DNA from: Ceriagrion tenellum | Taxonomy: Eukaryota; Arthropoda; Insecta; Odonata; Coenagrionidae | NCBI GenBank assembly: GCA_963169105.1 | Contig: OY720639.1 | Coordinates: 84,364,593 to 84,428,592, forward strand | DNA: 64,000 bases | Reading direction: 5' to 3' | Shown: positions 12,156-23,977 of the stretch, one piece after another | How positions within the stretch are numbered: position 1 is the first letter of the stretch | Layout: each line of letters opens with the position of its first letter | Program-made: the position numbers and the translations under genes | Notes under the pieces: generated by a model | The model's database searches: none | The model's input: the letters and a program-made list of their open reading frames with translations, nothing else | What the model was told of the DNA's origin: nothing

Positions 12156-13299
12156 GATGTTGAAATTATTGCTTTTTATTTCATTCTCATTTCACGTCAA
12201 AATGCTATTCCTTATGTGAGTTGTGAAACAATGTATGCTAATGAATACATATTTTCAATTTGTATTCATTAGCTTCCACAAGTAAACTCAGCTGGTTTAT
12301 CGCATCCTACCTCCCCACGAGAAGATATACAGAATAAGGGACGACTTAGTTTCAATCTCACCCAAAATAGAGTTTGATCAATCAATTTAGCCATCTTTCA
12401 CGGCTGGCTTCTTCTTCACACCTCTTGCCAAACACATCTGCACCGGCTTGCCGGGTAGTATGTAAATATTTAAACAGCCGTGGGCGTATGGTAGGCATAG
12501 TTCGATAACAAAAAGTTAAAGGAAAATGAGAACGCGGGAGAATATAACCGTGCTATCCTGAAATTCGATAGATTTCGTCGCTGGATTTATTCATTGAAAG
12601 TTTTTTTCAGTCTGTTTCTCGATCATCTGCTCGACCCTCTTCCCTCGATATATATTTTCTCTCCCTGTGTACTTAAAAGCCCTCCAATAGATTTACTCAT
12701 TCCACTCTTTGAGTGATGCACAAAAGGGGAGGAGGATTGATGTATGACGCCCAGCGCCGCTCCGCGCTAAAATAAAACTTCTGCCAAGTGGAGAGGTTAT
12801 CGGTTGGTTTTTTGTATAAAACTCTTTTTTTATTATTCATCGCGATGCACGGTTGCATTCCAAAACGTTTTCCATCCTTTTGGCGGGAGTTCAAAACAAC
12901 AAAAGAGTTCGAAATAACAATGGCTGTTTTATTTTATCGTGATTTTTATTTTCACTCTCAACGCACCTCTATAGACACTCTTGATGGGAATTTGCCATTG
13001 TCACACTACAGTTAGAGCTAAACAAAATAGAGGGACAGAGGATAAAATCCACAAGCGCTCCTCTACTGCTATGTGTTTTCCTCGCTCTCTCAGATCGATA
13101 TTTATTCCTCTCGGATTTAGAAGCAAGCAGATGAATCCAGAGGATAGAAAACGAATACCCCAACAGATAAACTACCGAGTAAAGGCTGCAACCGTCGCTT
13201 TAAATCGCGTGAACGGGATATCTAAATTTTCTGTTATCACCATGCCGGCATTTCAAGCAACACCGCATTAGATGTAAAATGAATTTAATAAGGGCGGAA
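12156..13299. other. Unassigned DNA
   Basis: Frames up to 96 codons overlap on both strands (12788-13271) without recognisable motifs. No element identified. Confidence 0.5.
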
Positions 13300-13695
13300 G
13301 AGTCACAGACAGAGTTGGAAAAGCTGACCAGAAAAGAAGTCTTCAAAACCTGATGCTGGAGGAGGATCCTGAAGTGAAAATTGACGGACTAAGAAATAAT
13401 GAAGTATACAGAGGAGTAGAAGACAAAAGGAACATATGAAACACCATACAGAAAAGAAAAAAAGATGGATTGGACACATCCGGAACAAAATGGGTTGTGA
13501 AAAACATAATTTAAGGCTAAATAGAGGAAAAAAGACCCCAAAGGAAGGAAAAGACCCAGGAATAAGTTCATGGACCAAAAATAAGAAGACAGTACATAGG
13601 GAAAGATACAAGGAGGTAAGGGAAATAGCATAAGATAGGGACGGGTGGAGAGCTGCAGTCAACCAATCTAAGGATTTAACGACCAATGATGATGA
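13300..13695 (+). pseudogene. Non-LTR retrotransposon family A, 3' end (copy A2)
   Basis: The plus strand shows, across frameshifts, a KADQ-like start, RNNEVYRGVEDKR, RWIGHIRNKMGCEKH and GISSWTK (the RNKFMDQ position). It finishes with GAGAGCTGCAGTCAACCAAT and a TGATGATGAT tail at about 13682-13697. The ending is the shared family A terminus. It lies about 150 bases upstream of another family A copy on the same strand, so these are either two insertions or a duplication. Confidence 0.75.
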
Positions 13696-13849
13696 TCACG
13701 AAGGCCCCAACAGTAGTATTATTTGACAAATGTAGAACTAGTATAAATGAAGCTATAATCAATGAGAGATTAGCAGTTATTTCTCAATGAGTCTGGGTGT
13801 CAATTTCACATCTGGTATTTTTATACGAAGGAAGAGATCATTTTTAAGT

Positions 13850-14415
13850 TCCACACTGTTCACCATCTCGAAAGCACCATCGCGTGGGACGGAAGAAGTA
13901 CAACGGACATCAAGCGGAAAATAGACCGAGCCAAGAAGGCGATCATGGTAAAAAGACAACTGCTGTGCTTGAAGAAGATAGGACTACAAACCAGGAAACA
14001 GTATATAAAAACATTCGTGTGGAGCGTAGCACTCTATGGATCGGAAGCATGAACCATCGGAAAAGCTGACCAGAGCAGACAGGAAGCCTTCGAAACCTGG
14101 TGCTGGAGAGGATACTGAAGATAAAATGGACGGAAAAAATAGGAAATGATGAAGTGTACAGACGAGTGGAAGAGAAAAGGACCATATGAAAAACCATATA
14201 GGAAAGAAGAACAAGATGGATTGGACACACCCTGAGACAATGAATTTGTGAAGAACATAATAGAAGGCAAAATAGAGTGAAAATCCCCAATGAATAAGTT
14301 CATTGACCAAATAAAGAGGAAAGGTACATAGAAAGATATACCAGGAGGTAAGGGAACTAAGATTAGATAGGGAAGAGTGGAGGGCAGCAGTCAACCAATC
14401 CTGGGATTGATATTG
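13850..14415 (+). pseudogene. Non-LTR retrotransposon family A, 3' end (copy A3)
   Basis: The longer 3' fragment encodes TITWDGRSTTDIKRKIDRAK (the 'YLGS.IT.DG....DI..RI..A' motif of reverse-transcriptase-associated regions), RKQYIKTFVWSVALYGSEA, a WCW.R cluster, LKIKWTEKIGNDEVYRRVEE and RWIGHTLRQ, with stops between. It ends in GGCAGCAGTCAACCAATCCT. The palm domain is missing. Minus-strand frames of 115 and 144 codons here are antisense shadows with a hydrophobic look and should not be taken as membrane proteins. Confidence 0.85.
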
Positions 14416-17144
14416 CAAATATTTGATTTAAGTCCTTTATATATGTTTTAGAGTATCATTGGAAACAGTTTTGTAGCGGGGAGATTATTGGTGGGAGGGG
14501 TGCAAAATTGTTAGTGGAACAAGGTGTAGGTGAGTTTACGGATGAATAATGCGTTACTGAGGAAAATTTGAGATTAATGGGAGGGTCAAAATGACTTAAA
14601 GTAATCACTCACGAACAAGATGCGATTACTATACAATACGTTATTTCATAAACTACAATTTATTGGAGCAAAAATTCTTTTCTAAAGTAATAATCAAATC
14701 ATTCATAAGAACGAAATTTAGTATACGGAAAAATTTCTGCACTACGGTCTTGTAATTGAGCCTTTTGCGTTTAACCTCAAACTGTACATGATTAGAAATA
14801 TTGACCAACTAAAACCTTTAAAAGTGAGTCCAAATTATTTTTTTAAATTTAAAAGGCCTTGAATAAATATTTGAATGAATGAGCTCAACTTGCGAGGAAA
14901 AATTTGGGAAACATATTTAACAAATGGGCAACAAAACGGATGCTATCATCAAGCACTTGTGCCAGATAATTAGTATTTCATCTTTGTAATTAATTCCTTT
15001 GGATAGCCTAAAAAGGAATATGTGAAATATTTTAATTTGAAAAAGCATTTTTCACGCATTATATGTCCGCCGTCTCGGAAGCAATGGGATTTTCAGTGAT
15101 TCGAATTTCACTGTCAAGGAGCTCGTTCTTCCTCCCTTGCATTGCCTCATTCCCTTCATCACAGTCATCATACGGTCACCATAGGTTTGTCCTCCGGCAA
15201 GTTTTTCCGATGAATCCAAACTTCCTTCTCCATTCTCTTATCTCACAACAGCACATGCATCTTTTTCTTCGGATAAACTCCATTTTATATGCTCAACTGA
15301 GTCTCAATTTTGAAAAAGTAGAAGTTTACTGGGACCATTTTCAGGAACATATACTAAAAATAAAATTAATTGATTATAATTGTCCCTACATTATTTTAAC
15401 CACCTACACACATCTCTAATTCAGGCCCAAAATCTCGGTATTTTACACCACCATTTCGCCAACCTTAATAATTAAAAGAGATAGGAGTTGTGTAAGCAAT
15501 CTAACCTTTAGCGGAGAGCAGTCGTGCGTAGAATCAAGACTTAATTGCAATCAGTCGACCGATTTAAACTTCAGCAACGTTTGTGCATGCAGCTATTGAG
15601 CCTACGAGGTTAAAATGCATGGCCATAGCTGGATTCAAAGTCACAGTATGTTGACAAATGCTCTCGAGCTCGAAACGCATATTTACGCATGGATTGCTCG
15701 CTAAAATAAAAGCGGAACGAGTCCCATGAGAAACCTAAAAATACCTGTTACCAAGAAACCTTAAAAATCCTCCATGCTTCCATAAACTTTTGAAGGGTTA
15801 ATTGGTTTTTGGCGGAATGTTTTTGGAACAATTTCGTACAAATTACAAGAAGTAGCTCAAGTTCTTTCAGAAATATACATCGATGGTGCTATATTACAAC
15901 AAAACCAAGGCAGTGAAAGAAAACGTTTGATAGGTATACACTTCGCTATTCATTGTTCAATTTCTCAAGACAATTATTGAAAAGAATATCTCAGAATAAT
16001 ATCTAGAGATGCTATACTTGAATGCAAACAAGTCATATTCATTTCAAGTTCGATATTTTTCCGGTGAATTTGAAAACTGAATTACCAGTGTTTTCCATGG
16101 TTACGAGTTCAACTGCCGGTTCACAAGTTCAAATACCAGGGTTTTGAAGGCCATTTCCTTTGAGCACTCAATCAAATGGGCAGGGTGATGACTTCTCCAT
16201 ACTGAGACTGAGGCGTCAACCTTTGATGTACAACCGATTTTATATCATTTTTGAAGGTGTCAGAAAATCACTCCTATTTTCAAAATCTGTATTCACTCAA
16301 CGGGAGGAAGACAGAATTGAAACCATAATGCGTCAACGTTATCTTCGACTTTGAGGACCTAAAAAATTATGATCAACTTGCAAAAATTCTTCCGTTTGCT
16401 CCTCCGCCTCCTTTTAACGTCCGTGGCAGAGAACACGCATCGTCGGATCACTACTACCAGGAGAAATTTACTCAGGGCGGTGTCGGCGGGTACCTACGAC
16501 AGAATACACAGCCTAGCAAACCGACAGACTGGGTGAGGTTCTCTTATTCGGGCGTCAATGTGGGGAAAATATACAAAAACACACACACAGCTCCAGGTTC
16601 CATTGCGATTTCGCCAAGGGATTGCCCTGGGTGAGCGGAGAGACGGATATCCTGGGCAAAGAGGCGAGGCAAAATAAATACACCGCATCGCACCGCGCTT
16701 AACTTCCTTCCATTTGCGTCCGAGGGACCGGAGACGCTCCGAGGTATAATCCGGGTACACAGGACATGGATGCTCCGGGTAAACATTCACGAGCACGACT
16801 CACTAGGCTTAAACGTGGCCGGGTTCATCACCACGTAAGGAATTGCATCGCGAGCGCATTTGAATCCTGGGTAATACGACATGTATATCCACGGAATTGG
16901 GCTTGATTCGCTCTTCTTTCCCCTTTACTCAGGGTTTAACCGGGTAAGAAAGTGCCCGCATAGACTTCCTACGGTGACCCTAAAATATTCAGGGTGCGAA
17001 TGCTTTGGTCATTTGAAAAAATTCCTGTTTTTAACTTTGTTAAATTAAAAATAATAATTTTGCTTTACTTCACACCATTATTTGTTATCATAATTGAATA
17101 TTATGATGCGCATTGGTCTCACGTGTTAGTGAAGCCGGGACAAT
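14416..17144. other. Unassigned DNA
   Basis: A 118-codon plus frame (15063-15419) and a 100-codon minus frame (16494-16796) have no recognisable motif. A GC-richer patch at 16430-16980 repeats short CCGGGTAA/CTCAGGG-type words but I cannot assign it. Confidence 0.5.
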
Positions 17145-17655
17145 AAAAAATGCAGAACGAAATTGATCAGAAGCCATGAAGATGTAGTGCCAAGAATGGT
17201 GAAGATCAAATGGAGGGAGATAATCACTAGCGACGAAGTATTGCGAAGAGTTTTATTCACATCTACGTAATACCCTAAAAGCCACACCAATGGACAGTGA
17301 CAGGGGGTGAGTAATTCAATTTACTATACCCTATTAAAATGTATGTAATCACAACTGTCGATACCTTAGCAAAACATTTGAGATATTCACAGAGAAAAAG
17401 CTAGAGAGAAAAAATATTGTATAAAAATTTACGGAGGAGAGACAATCTTATTTGACACATTTTACATCCCAATAGCTTGTATAAAACAACGTTGAATGGA
17501 AGAAAAAATGAGGAATAAACAGAGGGAGACCAAGAATGGAATTCATCAGCATATACGAGGGATTTCAAAGTGAAGAATTATCCAGGAATGAAGAGATTGG
17601 CAGAGGGTAGAATGTCGTGAAATACTGCTGCAAACCAATCCTTGGATCTATGATG
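17145..17655 (+). pseudogene. Divergent family A-like non-LTR tail (copy A8), interrupted
   Basis: At 17200-17255 the plus strand reads VKIKWREIITSDEVLRRV, which matches the KIKWTDKIRNDEVYRRV block of family A. After an interruption, the later part gives RDNLI.HIL-like, RGRPRMEFI and MKRL residues and ends TGCAAACCAATCCTTGGATC. The wording differs from the other copies, so this is a related but distinct lineage. A family B scrap lies inside it at about 17256-17300. Confidence 0.6.
17256..17300 (-). mobile_element. Short family B 3' terminus scrap
   Basis: The plus-strand words CACATCTACGTAATACCCT and GACAGGGGGTGAGTAA match the outer 3' end of family B copies (CATCTACATAATACCCTGCG, then GGCAGGGGGTGTTAG). 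Only the terminal part is present, placed within the divergent family A-like tail. Confidence 0.45.
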
Positions 17656-18383
17656 ATAGAAAATGATTCATTTCAGTGTTCCACCAGCTGATTAGTAGGT
17701 TTTTGGACAGATCTTATTCTAGTATTCTAAGTTCTGGCTTTATTATATATATATTATTTCTAACTTATTCTAGTATCCTATTTTCTATCATTCTCCTTTC
17801 AGACTTTTAAGTAATCGGTCATCAGATCCCACTTATAATCCTCGTATCATCTGGTAAATGATTATGATCATGTATAAACCTTTGAACACAGATATAAGAT
17901 AGAGGCAATGGAAAAAAGCCAAAAAACCATTGAAATTTTCCCAAATTAGGCGAATGATTCATTAGAAGTTAAAAAGCCAAATGTCTTTGCAGCGTAAGGG
18001 CTTGAATGAGAGCCCCTTCAAACACGAAGGCCGCGAGTGTGATCAAGACTCCTCAGAAGGTATTGGGAACACAAATTTAGTTCTGACATCTAAAAGATTA
18101 CCAGGCACCAACAATGGCAAATTATACCACTCAACAAGGTAGACAGATAATAAAACTGAAAGGATTATAAAGCTGATGATGACTTTCACCTCTCCGGAAT
18201 ACATACCCTGAAAAAGGTTGCTTACCGAGACGATTCAAGGAAGAGAACAGTACGTCAATTTCATATGGCTGGGTGGCAACATTATATACATCAATCCCAG
18301 AGATTTAGGCATAAAAATATACAGCAATAGCTGTCAGATGCAATTATGAATTCACTATAAATATGGTAAGCCCTGACCTAATA
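17656..18383. other. Unassigned AT-rich DNA
   Basis: No open frame of note and no recognised repeat. Confidence 0.5.
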
Positions 18384-18717
18384 CAGTAAGTCCTCGATTT
18401 ACGTCGGAGATGCGTGTTGAAGAAGAGCGACTTAACTCAAAACGACGAAAAACGGATCCAGATATTCGTGACCACTTAAATCCCAAGATAAATCAAGGAG
18501 TTAATTTCAAAATTCGTGTTTTGCCTTCATCTAGGAAAAAATAGCTATTTCAGGTAGGGTGATTATGATTATAACCATAAAAACACGCAAGCATACACAT
18601 ACGGTCTATTTTAGTAGCATTGAATAGGGGAACATTTTCCGGAGACCCTTGTCAGCATGGACGGACGTAACATCGAATCAGACGTAAATTGAAACGATGC
18701 ATACCGAGGACTTACTG
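18384..18717. mobile_element. Tigger/pogo-like MITE, 334 bp
   Basis: The ends are perfect 13-bp inverted repeats, CAGTAAGTCCTCG at 18384 and CGAGGACTTACTG ending at 18717. A further inward match is GATTTACGTC on the left and GACGTAAATT on the right. The left flank is TA and the right flank is TG, fitting a decayed TA target duplication. CAGT...ACTG ends with TA targets are typical of the pogo/Tigger group of the Tc1/mariner superfamily. There is no transposase frame, so it is non-autonomous. Confidence 0.8.
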
Positions 18718-19064
18718 TGTTTAAGTTGCACACAATGATGGAAATTCCAACTCTGCAACATATTTTGCAAACATGGACATTTACATCAGGCCTAACTGGA
18801 AGGGCAGGAAAAGCTGAGATTATATTGCAAAGACGAATGACTGGCTATTCTCTTCATGGTCAGAAACTAAATAAAGGCTTCCGCTTCGAGCTTAACATCC
18901 CGGCCATCACGGAAAATACTGTGAAATTGGAAAGGGCATATTTAATGATGTGGAACATAATATTATACCAGATAGAAAAGATTGCAGAAGTAGATATTAT
19001 CAAGAGATCCAAAAGAGTAAGCTTGCGGATTCAAATTTGGTATGCCTAACTAAACTAAAGGAAG
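18718..19064. other. Unassigned open stretch between MITE and family A copy
   Basis: A 110-codon plus frame (18717-19049) starts at the MITE end and runs towards family A copy A4. Its residues are not recognisable as reverse transcriptase. It might be the decayed upstream part of A4 or chance. Confidence 0.3.
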
Positions 19065-19690
19065 AGAGAAGCTGAATGCAGAAGTCACCCTGAGAGGAGA
19101 GAAATTAGAGCAAGTGAATTCCCTCACCTATCTCGGAAGTACACTCACTTGGGACGGAAGTAGTACAATGCATATCAAGCAAAAAATAGCCCATCCTAAG
19201 TAGGCGTTCATGACAAAAGGTCAACTACTGTGAACTACTGCGCTCAAAGGAGATAGAACTAATAATCAGGAAACAGTATGTAAAAACCTTCGTGTGAAGC
19301 GTAGCACTCAATGGATCGGAGATCTAGACCATTGGTAAAGCTGACCAGAAAAGACTAGAAGCGTTCAAAACCTGGTGTTGGAGGAGAATACTGAAGATAT
19401 AATGAACGGAAAAAATAAGAAGCGATGAAGTGTACAGAAGAGCAGAAGAGGACCATATGGAACACCATAGAGAAAAGAAGAACGAGATGGATTAGACACA
19501 CCCAAAGACAATGCCTTTGTGAGGAACATAATTGAAGGTAAAATAGATGGAAGAGTCCCAGGAATAAGTTCAAGGACCAAATAATGAGGAAAGTACATAG
19601 AAAGAGATAACAGAAGGCAAGAGAACTAGAATTAGTTAGGGAAGGATGGAGGGCTGCAGTCAACCAATCTTAGGATTGAACGACCAATGA
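19065..19690 (+). pseudogene. Non-LTR retrotransposon family A, 3' end (copy A4)
   Basis: The plus strand encodes LNAEVTLRGEKLEQVNSLTY then LGSTLTWDGSSTMHIKQKIA, the 'V..F.YLGS..T.DG' motif that follows the reverse-transcriptase palm in this kind of element. Downstream come RKQYVKTFV, EAFKTWCWR and RWIRHTQRQ-like residues with stops. It ends GGGCTGCAGTCAACCAATCT then TTGAACGACCAATGA. This is one of the longest family A copies in the window. The minus-strand frames of 102 and 77 codons are shadows. Confidence 0.85.
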
Positions 19691-20084
19691 ATGCCTAAGT
19701 ATTTCACTGCTATATCCTTTACGGAGGCTGGGTCGAGAAATACCCGATAACCGCAAGAAACTTGGAAACCTAAGGAGGCAGGATATCTGGGGGAAACAAA
19801 GCAGACGCACTTCGCATGTCTACCCTTTCCAGACCCCTGTCGCTCTCTCTACATTCCCCCATACGCTACCCTTTCCGATTACCCGCCCAGCCAACCTCCT
19901 CCCTGTCCTCCTCCTCCGCCTCACTCTGCATCGTCTTCCTCCCACTACCCCTCATCCACCTCCAAACAGATCCTCTGCCTTCAGTCCTGCGGTTTAACTT
20001 CCATTCCTGCTCAGTGTTGCCAAGCCAGCGAATTCTGAGAAGTCTTTGGCGGCTGGAAACGATTTTCAACCCGCAGCGATATAA

Positions 20085-20665
20085 CATTATTGGTCGCTCA
20101 ATCCTAAGATTGGTTGACTGCAGCCCTCCACCCTTCCCTATCTAATGCTAGTTCCCTTACCTCTTCGTATCTCTTCTTATGTACTTTCCTCTTTATCTGG
20201 TACATGAATTTATCACTGAATATTCCTCTGGGGACTTTTCCCTCTTTTTTTCCTTCAATTATGCTCCTCACAAACCCATAGTGTCTCAGGGTGTGTCCAA
20301 TCCATCTTGTTCTTCTTTCCTATATGGTTTTCCATATGGTCCTTTTCTCTTCTACTCTTTTGTACACTTCCTCATTCCTTATTTCATCCGTCCATTTTAT
20401 CTTCAGCTTCCTCCTCCAGCACCAGGTTTCGAAGGCTTGTAGTGTGTTCTGGTAGGCTTATCCAATGGTGCATGCTCCCGATCTGTAGAGTGCTATGCTC
20501 CACACTAAGGTTTTCACATACTGTTTACTGGTTTGTAGTCCTATCTTCTCTGAGCACAGCAGTTGTCTTTATCCCATGAACACCTTCTTAGCTTGGACTG
20601 TTCTCTGCTTGATGTCCATTATACTCCTCCCGTCCCACGTGATGGTACTTCTGAGATAGGTGAAG
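20085..20665 (-). pseudogene. Non-LTR retrotransposon family A, 3' end (copy A5)
   Basis: On the minus strand, from about 20665, it reads FTYLRSTITWDGRSIMDIKQ, VFMG, RQLLCSEKIGLQTSKQYVKT, WSIALYR and the later RRTRWIGHTLRHYGFVRSI and KFMYQIKRKVHKKRYEEVRE positions. It ends in CTGCAGTCAACCAATCTTAG and TTGAGCGACCAATAATG. Decayed stops interrupt it. The organisation is identical to copies A3 and A4 but in opposite orientation. Confidence 0.85.
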
Positions 20666-20801
20666 AGAACAGCGAAAATATTTTTATGAAATTTTCCGGA
20701 AAAATGTTTATTTGACGACAAAAATAGAAAATCTTAGCCTTTTGTTTCCGATTAAAAACTGAAAGCAAAACAATGTACTAGTAAGTTTAAACATAAAGGT
20801 T

Positions 20802-21045
20802 TAAGCGTCGTGGCCACGAGAGTTAAGGCGGTATAGTCGGAATGTAGTTACTTGATAGCATGGGTTCGAGACTCGGAGTCGATAATTTTTTTCCGACAAC
20901 GGGGCAAATTCCTCGCCTGCTAAACCGAGGGTCGCAGCTTCGAACCCCGCCTGGGTGTAAACATTATCACCACTCAGGGATAGGGTGTTTGTGTTCTCCC
21001 ATTGCTATTGTTGTTCACCCTCACATGAATTGGCCAAATACGCTG
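20802..21045 (+). mobile_element. tRNA-Ser-like SINE, apparently composite
   Basis: GCGTCGTGGCCACGAGAGTT followed by AAGGCG (20804-20830) resembles the 5' part of tRNA-Ser (GTCGTGGCCGAGTGGTTAAGGCG). A B box GGGTTCGAGACTC follows at 20862. A second B-box-like stretch, GCTTCGAACCCCGCCTGGGT (20937-20956), follows with its own tail, CACTCAGGGATAGGGTGTTT. Either two SINEs abut or one tailed unit inserted in another. It is not a functional tRNA: the anticodon arm and acceptor stem are decayed. Confidence 0.6.
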
Positions 21046-22637
21046 TATTCGGGATAGTGAAGATAAAATAGATAAAAAATAATGAAAATAGGAGAACTAA
21101 TTTTGAGACCTCGCTGTGACATAACGATGGGGTCTTGTTTCTAAAGCGAGCCAGTGCGCGATATTTATAACCAATCAGAGAGCACTGCTGACAAAATCGA
21201 TCTAATAATCGATTGATGAGACGCATCGATAGAGAGAGTTTCAAGAGTTGTCATCAGCTCCACAGTAACTGATCAGATGAGAAGTAATCACCTGATCAAT
21301 TAAATACTGCGTGGAACCATAGAAGAATAAAAATGGATGGTTTACTCTATATGTAAGGGATGTTTTTTCACTAATTTGATCAACTTCTCCGCACACGTTT
21401 TCCCTATAACGTGCCTGCAGGCGTCTTCTAGGAAACCACGTTTTCGATACGGCTGCTCGAGGAGATATCGAATGCAGACCATGCTATTGGCTGGAATAAA
21501 GAGAAAGTTGAACTGAGCTCCAATCCTTGATATGCAGAGTCGAATTGCATCACTTTAGCTTGTTGTGAATAGGCAAGTGCTATTCTGAAGGGTTTCATCT
21601 CCGGCGCAGTACCGAGTGAAGCTACGCCAAGTTAATTTGTTGTGAGCGGGGCTTAAGCAGGAGGAGAAGTCCCCCTTTAATTACACTTTCAACCGATTCA
21701 CAAACTGAAAATATTATTGTGAGAATTCGTCATAAATAGCAGTAAAATTGTGCTTTCAAAGGCTAGTACAAAACGAAACTAAAAATAGGAAAAAATTTTT
21801 TTACATCAATAAAGCGATAATATCAATTGAATGCCTTACAAAAGAGGAAAAATAACCAGCAGCTCCAACGTGCTACTCATTGCTTCTGGCGAGTACGAGT
21901 TAAAATTGTTTCTTTACTAGTAAAATATGTTTTAAGCGCATTCTTCTTCAACGAAAAGACCAGTGACTTTGTAATTTTTCATTTAGAAACGAACTGGCTA
22001 CCTTTTACTTAAAATATGGGAATGATTGGGAATATCAGTTGGTAGCACTGCCGCTGCTTCTCCACGGAGGAGGGAAACAACCGACTCACTTATTGAGCAG
22101 TTCGCGCACAGCACCCTCTGCGCCGCACCTTCCAGTGACTGTGCACACCGCAGCCGGGCTATAAGGAAACTGCCCGCGTCATTGGACGCATGGCCAAGCA
22201 CACACGCGCGCCAAGTGCTAAGTGACACGCCCCCTTAGATGGCGTCTGCACGAGGCCATTTGCGGCAACACAATGGGTGTCTGTGTCGTCCCACATGGTT
22301 TGAAGTGTTACTTTTGCATTTATAAGGGTTTTTCGCCGCTCGCTCAGTAATGTTAATGATGGAAATAGTTATGTTCCATTCGAGAAACGCAAGTAAATAT
22401 CACATTGGCCTCATCCACATCTTTTAAAATTCTACCTTGTAAGCAGCTGCAAGAATATTTTTCCCAGAGGTGCTTTACCAGACCTGCCAAGAATAAGAAA
22501 CTGTAGATCTGTTGGCGCATGTCATGATATTTTGGAATTTAATACCACGTAAGGAGATGGCGTGATGAGAGGAAATGCATGAGATGAGATGAAATGCATA
22601 CATTTATAAGAAACTAAGTGTATACAAATTTATACAG
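21046..22637. other. Unassigned DNA with one CpG-rich patch
   Basis: A locally GC- and CpG-rich patch lies at about 22030-22240, with 70-76 codon frames on both strands that lack motifs. The rest is AT-rich with nothing recognised. Confidence 0.5.
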
Positions 22638-22715
22638 GTATAGGCAAGCCAACTGTTTGCTTGCCTATCCATGAATCGCGGGTTCGATTCCCGCCAGATA
22701 GTCGTTTCCCCTCCC
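22638..22715 (+). mobile_element. tRNA-like SINE fragment with intact B box
   Basis: GCGGGTTCGATTCCCGCC at 22678-22695 forms a perfect T-arm (GCGGG/CCCGC around TTCGATT). Upstream is an 8-bp perfect hairpin, TAGGCAAG...CTTGCCTA (22641-22668). There is no convincing A box or acceptor stem, so this is a repeat remnant rather than a tRNA gene. Confidence 0.5.
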
Positions 22716-23677
22716 AGGGTATGAAATGAAAACAACCTATTGAAGATAAAAATAGATAACGAGCTAGTATAGGAAACACATACTTGAAATAAAAGAAAAC
22801 TTAAAACATAAAGTTTGAATGGAAAGGAAAAATAGAGAATTTTAAAACTTCAAATGTATGTGGCATAAAAAATTCTTCTCGTATATTTCAGTCACTCTTT
22901 CATTTTTGAGTCGTCTCAGCACGACACAAAACAATTTCCTCATCTCTGTGAAACTCTGTCGAGTGAAACCGCTTCCTTATTAACAATGTAATAACGTACT
23001 TGCAGCATTTATAGAAAAAAACTTGATTTCGAAGGGCAGAGGCTTTTTCTTATTGTACGTTCCAGGTAGTAACATTTTTTTCATCTAGCTAAACAGTAGG
23101 CCAACTCCTCCGAGCGAAAATCCATCCAGCGTGTTGGAACTGATTCGGAAGAAGTGACAAAAGAGTAGGATTTTGGAGGGAATCGTTGAGGACTGGAAAT
23201 TGGCATGTAGGGCTTCGGTCACTTCAAAAATTCAAGCCCCATAGAAGAAGTGGTTGTATCGGGTGATAGGAGGAAAACACTACGGTAGAGGGAAGTTGTT
23301 TGGATGAACATGTCAGAGGAGGAAAGTGAATAGGCTTCATGGACAGGATGAGTGGAGGTAGGAAGTATGCCAATGTGAAGACTGCTATCGAGTACGGAAT
23401 CGGGACCTGCGACAATAAAAGCCTTGGAGGCTTACTCTTTTGAATACAACTTGCCTCAGCAGAAAGAACCTCAACAGAAATAGTGATATAAATGGTTACA
23501 AAAACTTTACGTCGAACCCGTTTAAGGTAGTTGGGAAGATTTATTTTTCAAATCATGCATGCAATCTTACCTTTCGAAACCACAGAATCAAGTGAAACAG
23601 TTGACTTTACGGATATTTTTATGGCAATGCTATGGTGTTTTAAACCATAACGTTATGACTTATATTATGGCGAGTGA
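22716..23677. other. Unassigned DNA
   Basis: AT-rich; a 63-codon minus frame at 23224-23415 has no motif. Confidence 0.5.
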
Positions 23678-23977
23678 AGTTTTGAAGAAATTGCCATGAG
23701 AAAAATTCGGCCGGGACCGGAAATCGAACCACGGACCTTTGGTTTGCCGGACCAATGCGCAGACCACTACGCTATCCAGGCTTCCTAATCCCAATGGCAA
23801 TTTTGGTGGATACAAGGCAACTAGATGTTAGGCCCTTGCGGTCCATCAAAGATGGTAACGCAAGGGAGAAGAGGACTTCAAAGAAGCCACAACCAAAGTC
23901 AGTATCCTTCATCAGCACATATGCCGTGCTTAGCCAGTTGAGTTGCCGAATTTTTCTCATGGCAATTTCTTCAAACT
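23678..23977. mobile_element. Inverted-repeat element carrying a tRNA-like promoter
   Basis: The left arm 23678-23711 and right arm 23945-23977 are reverse complements differing by one base (GCCATGAGAAAAATTCGGC on the left, GCCGAATTTTTCTCATGGC on the right). Adjoining the left arm, the minus strand reads CCTGGATAGCGTAGTGGTCT (A-box-like), then GTGGTTCGATTTCCGG (B box). The related element at 54602-54979 has this tRNA-like module at both ends. Here only one is preserved. There is no transposase. The interior frames of 62-76 codons have no motif. Confidence 0.7.

Noticed and set aside
13303..14418. Minus-strand frames of 127, 144, 115 and 89 codons rich in Phe, Leu and Ser, resembling membrane proteins
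   Set aside because: They are the antisense of family A reverse-transcriptase tails; the same hydrophobic pattern appears opposite every family A copy.
15063..15419. 118-codon plus-strand frame, among the longest not tied to a repeat
   Set aside because: No recognisable domain and no supporting signals; the antisense was also read without finding a family.
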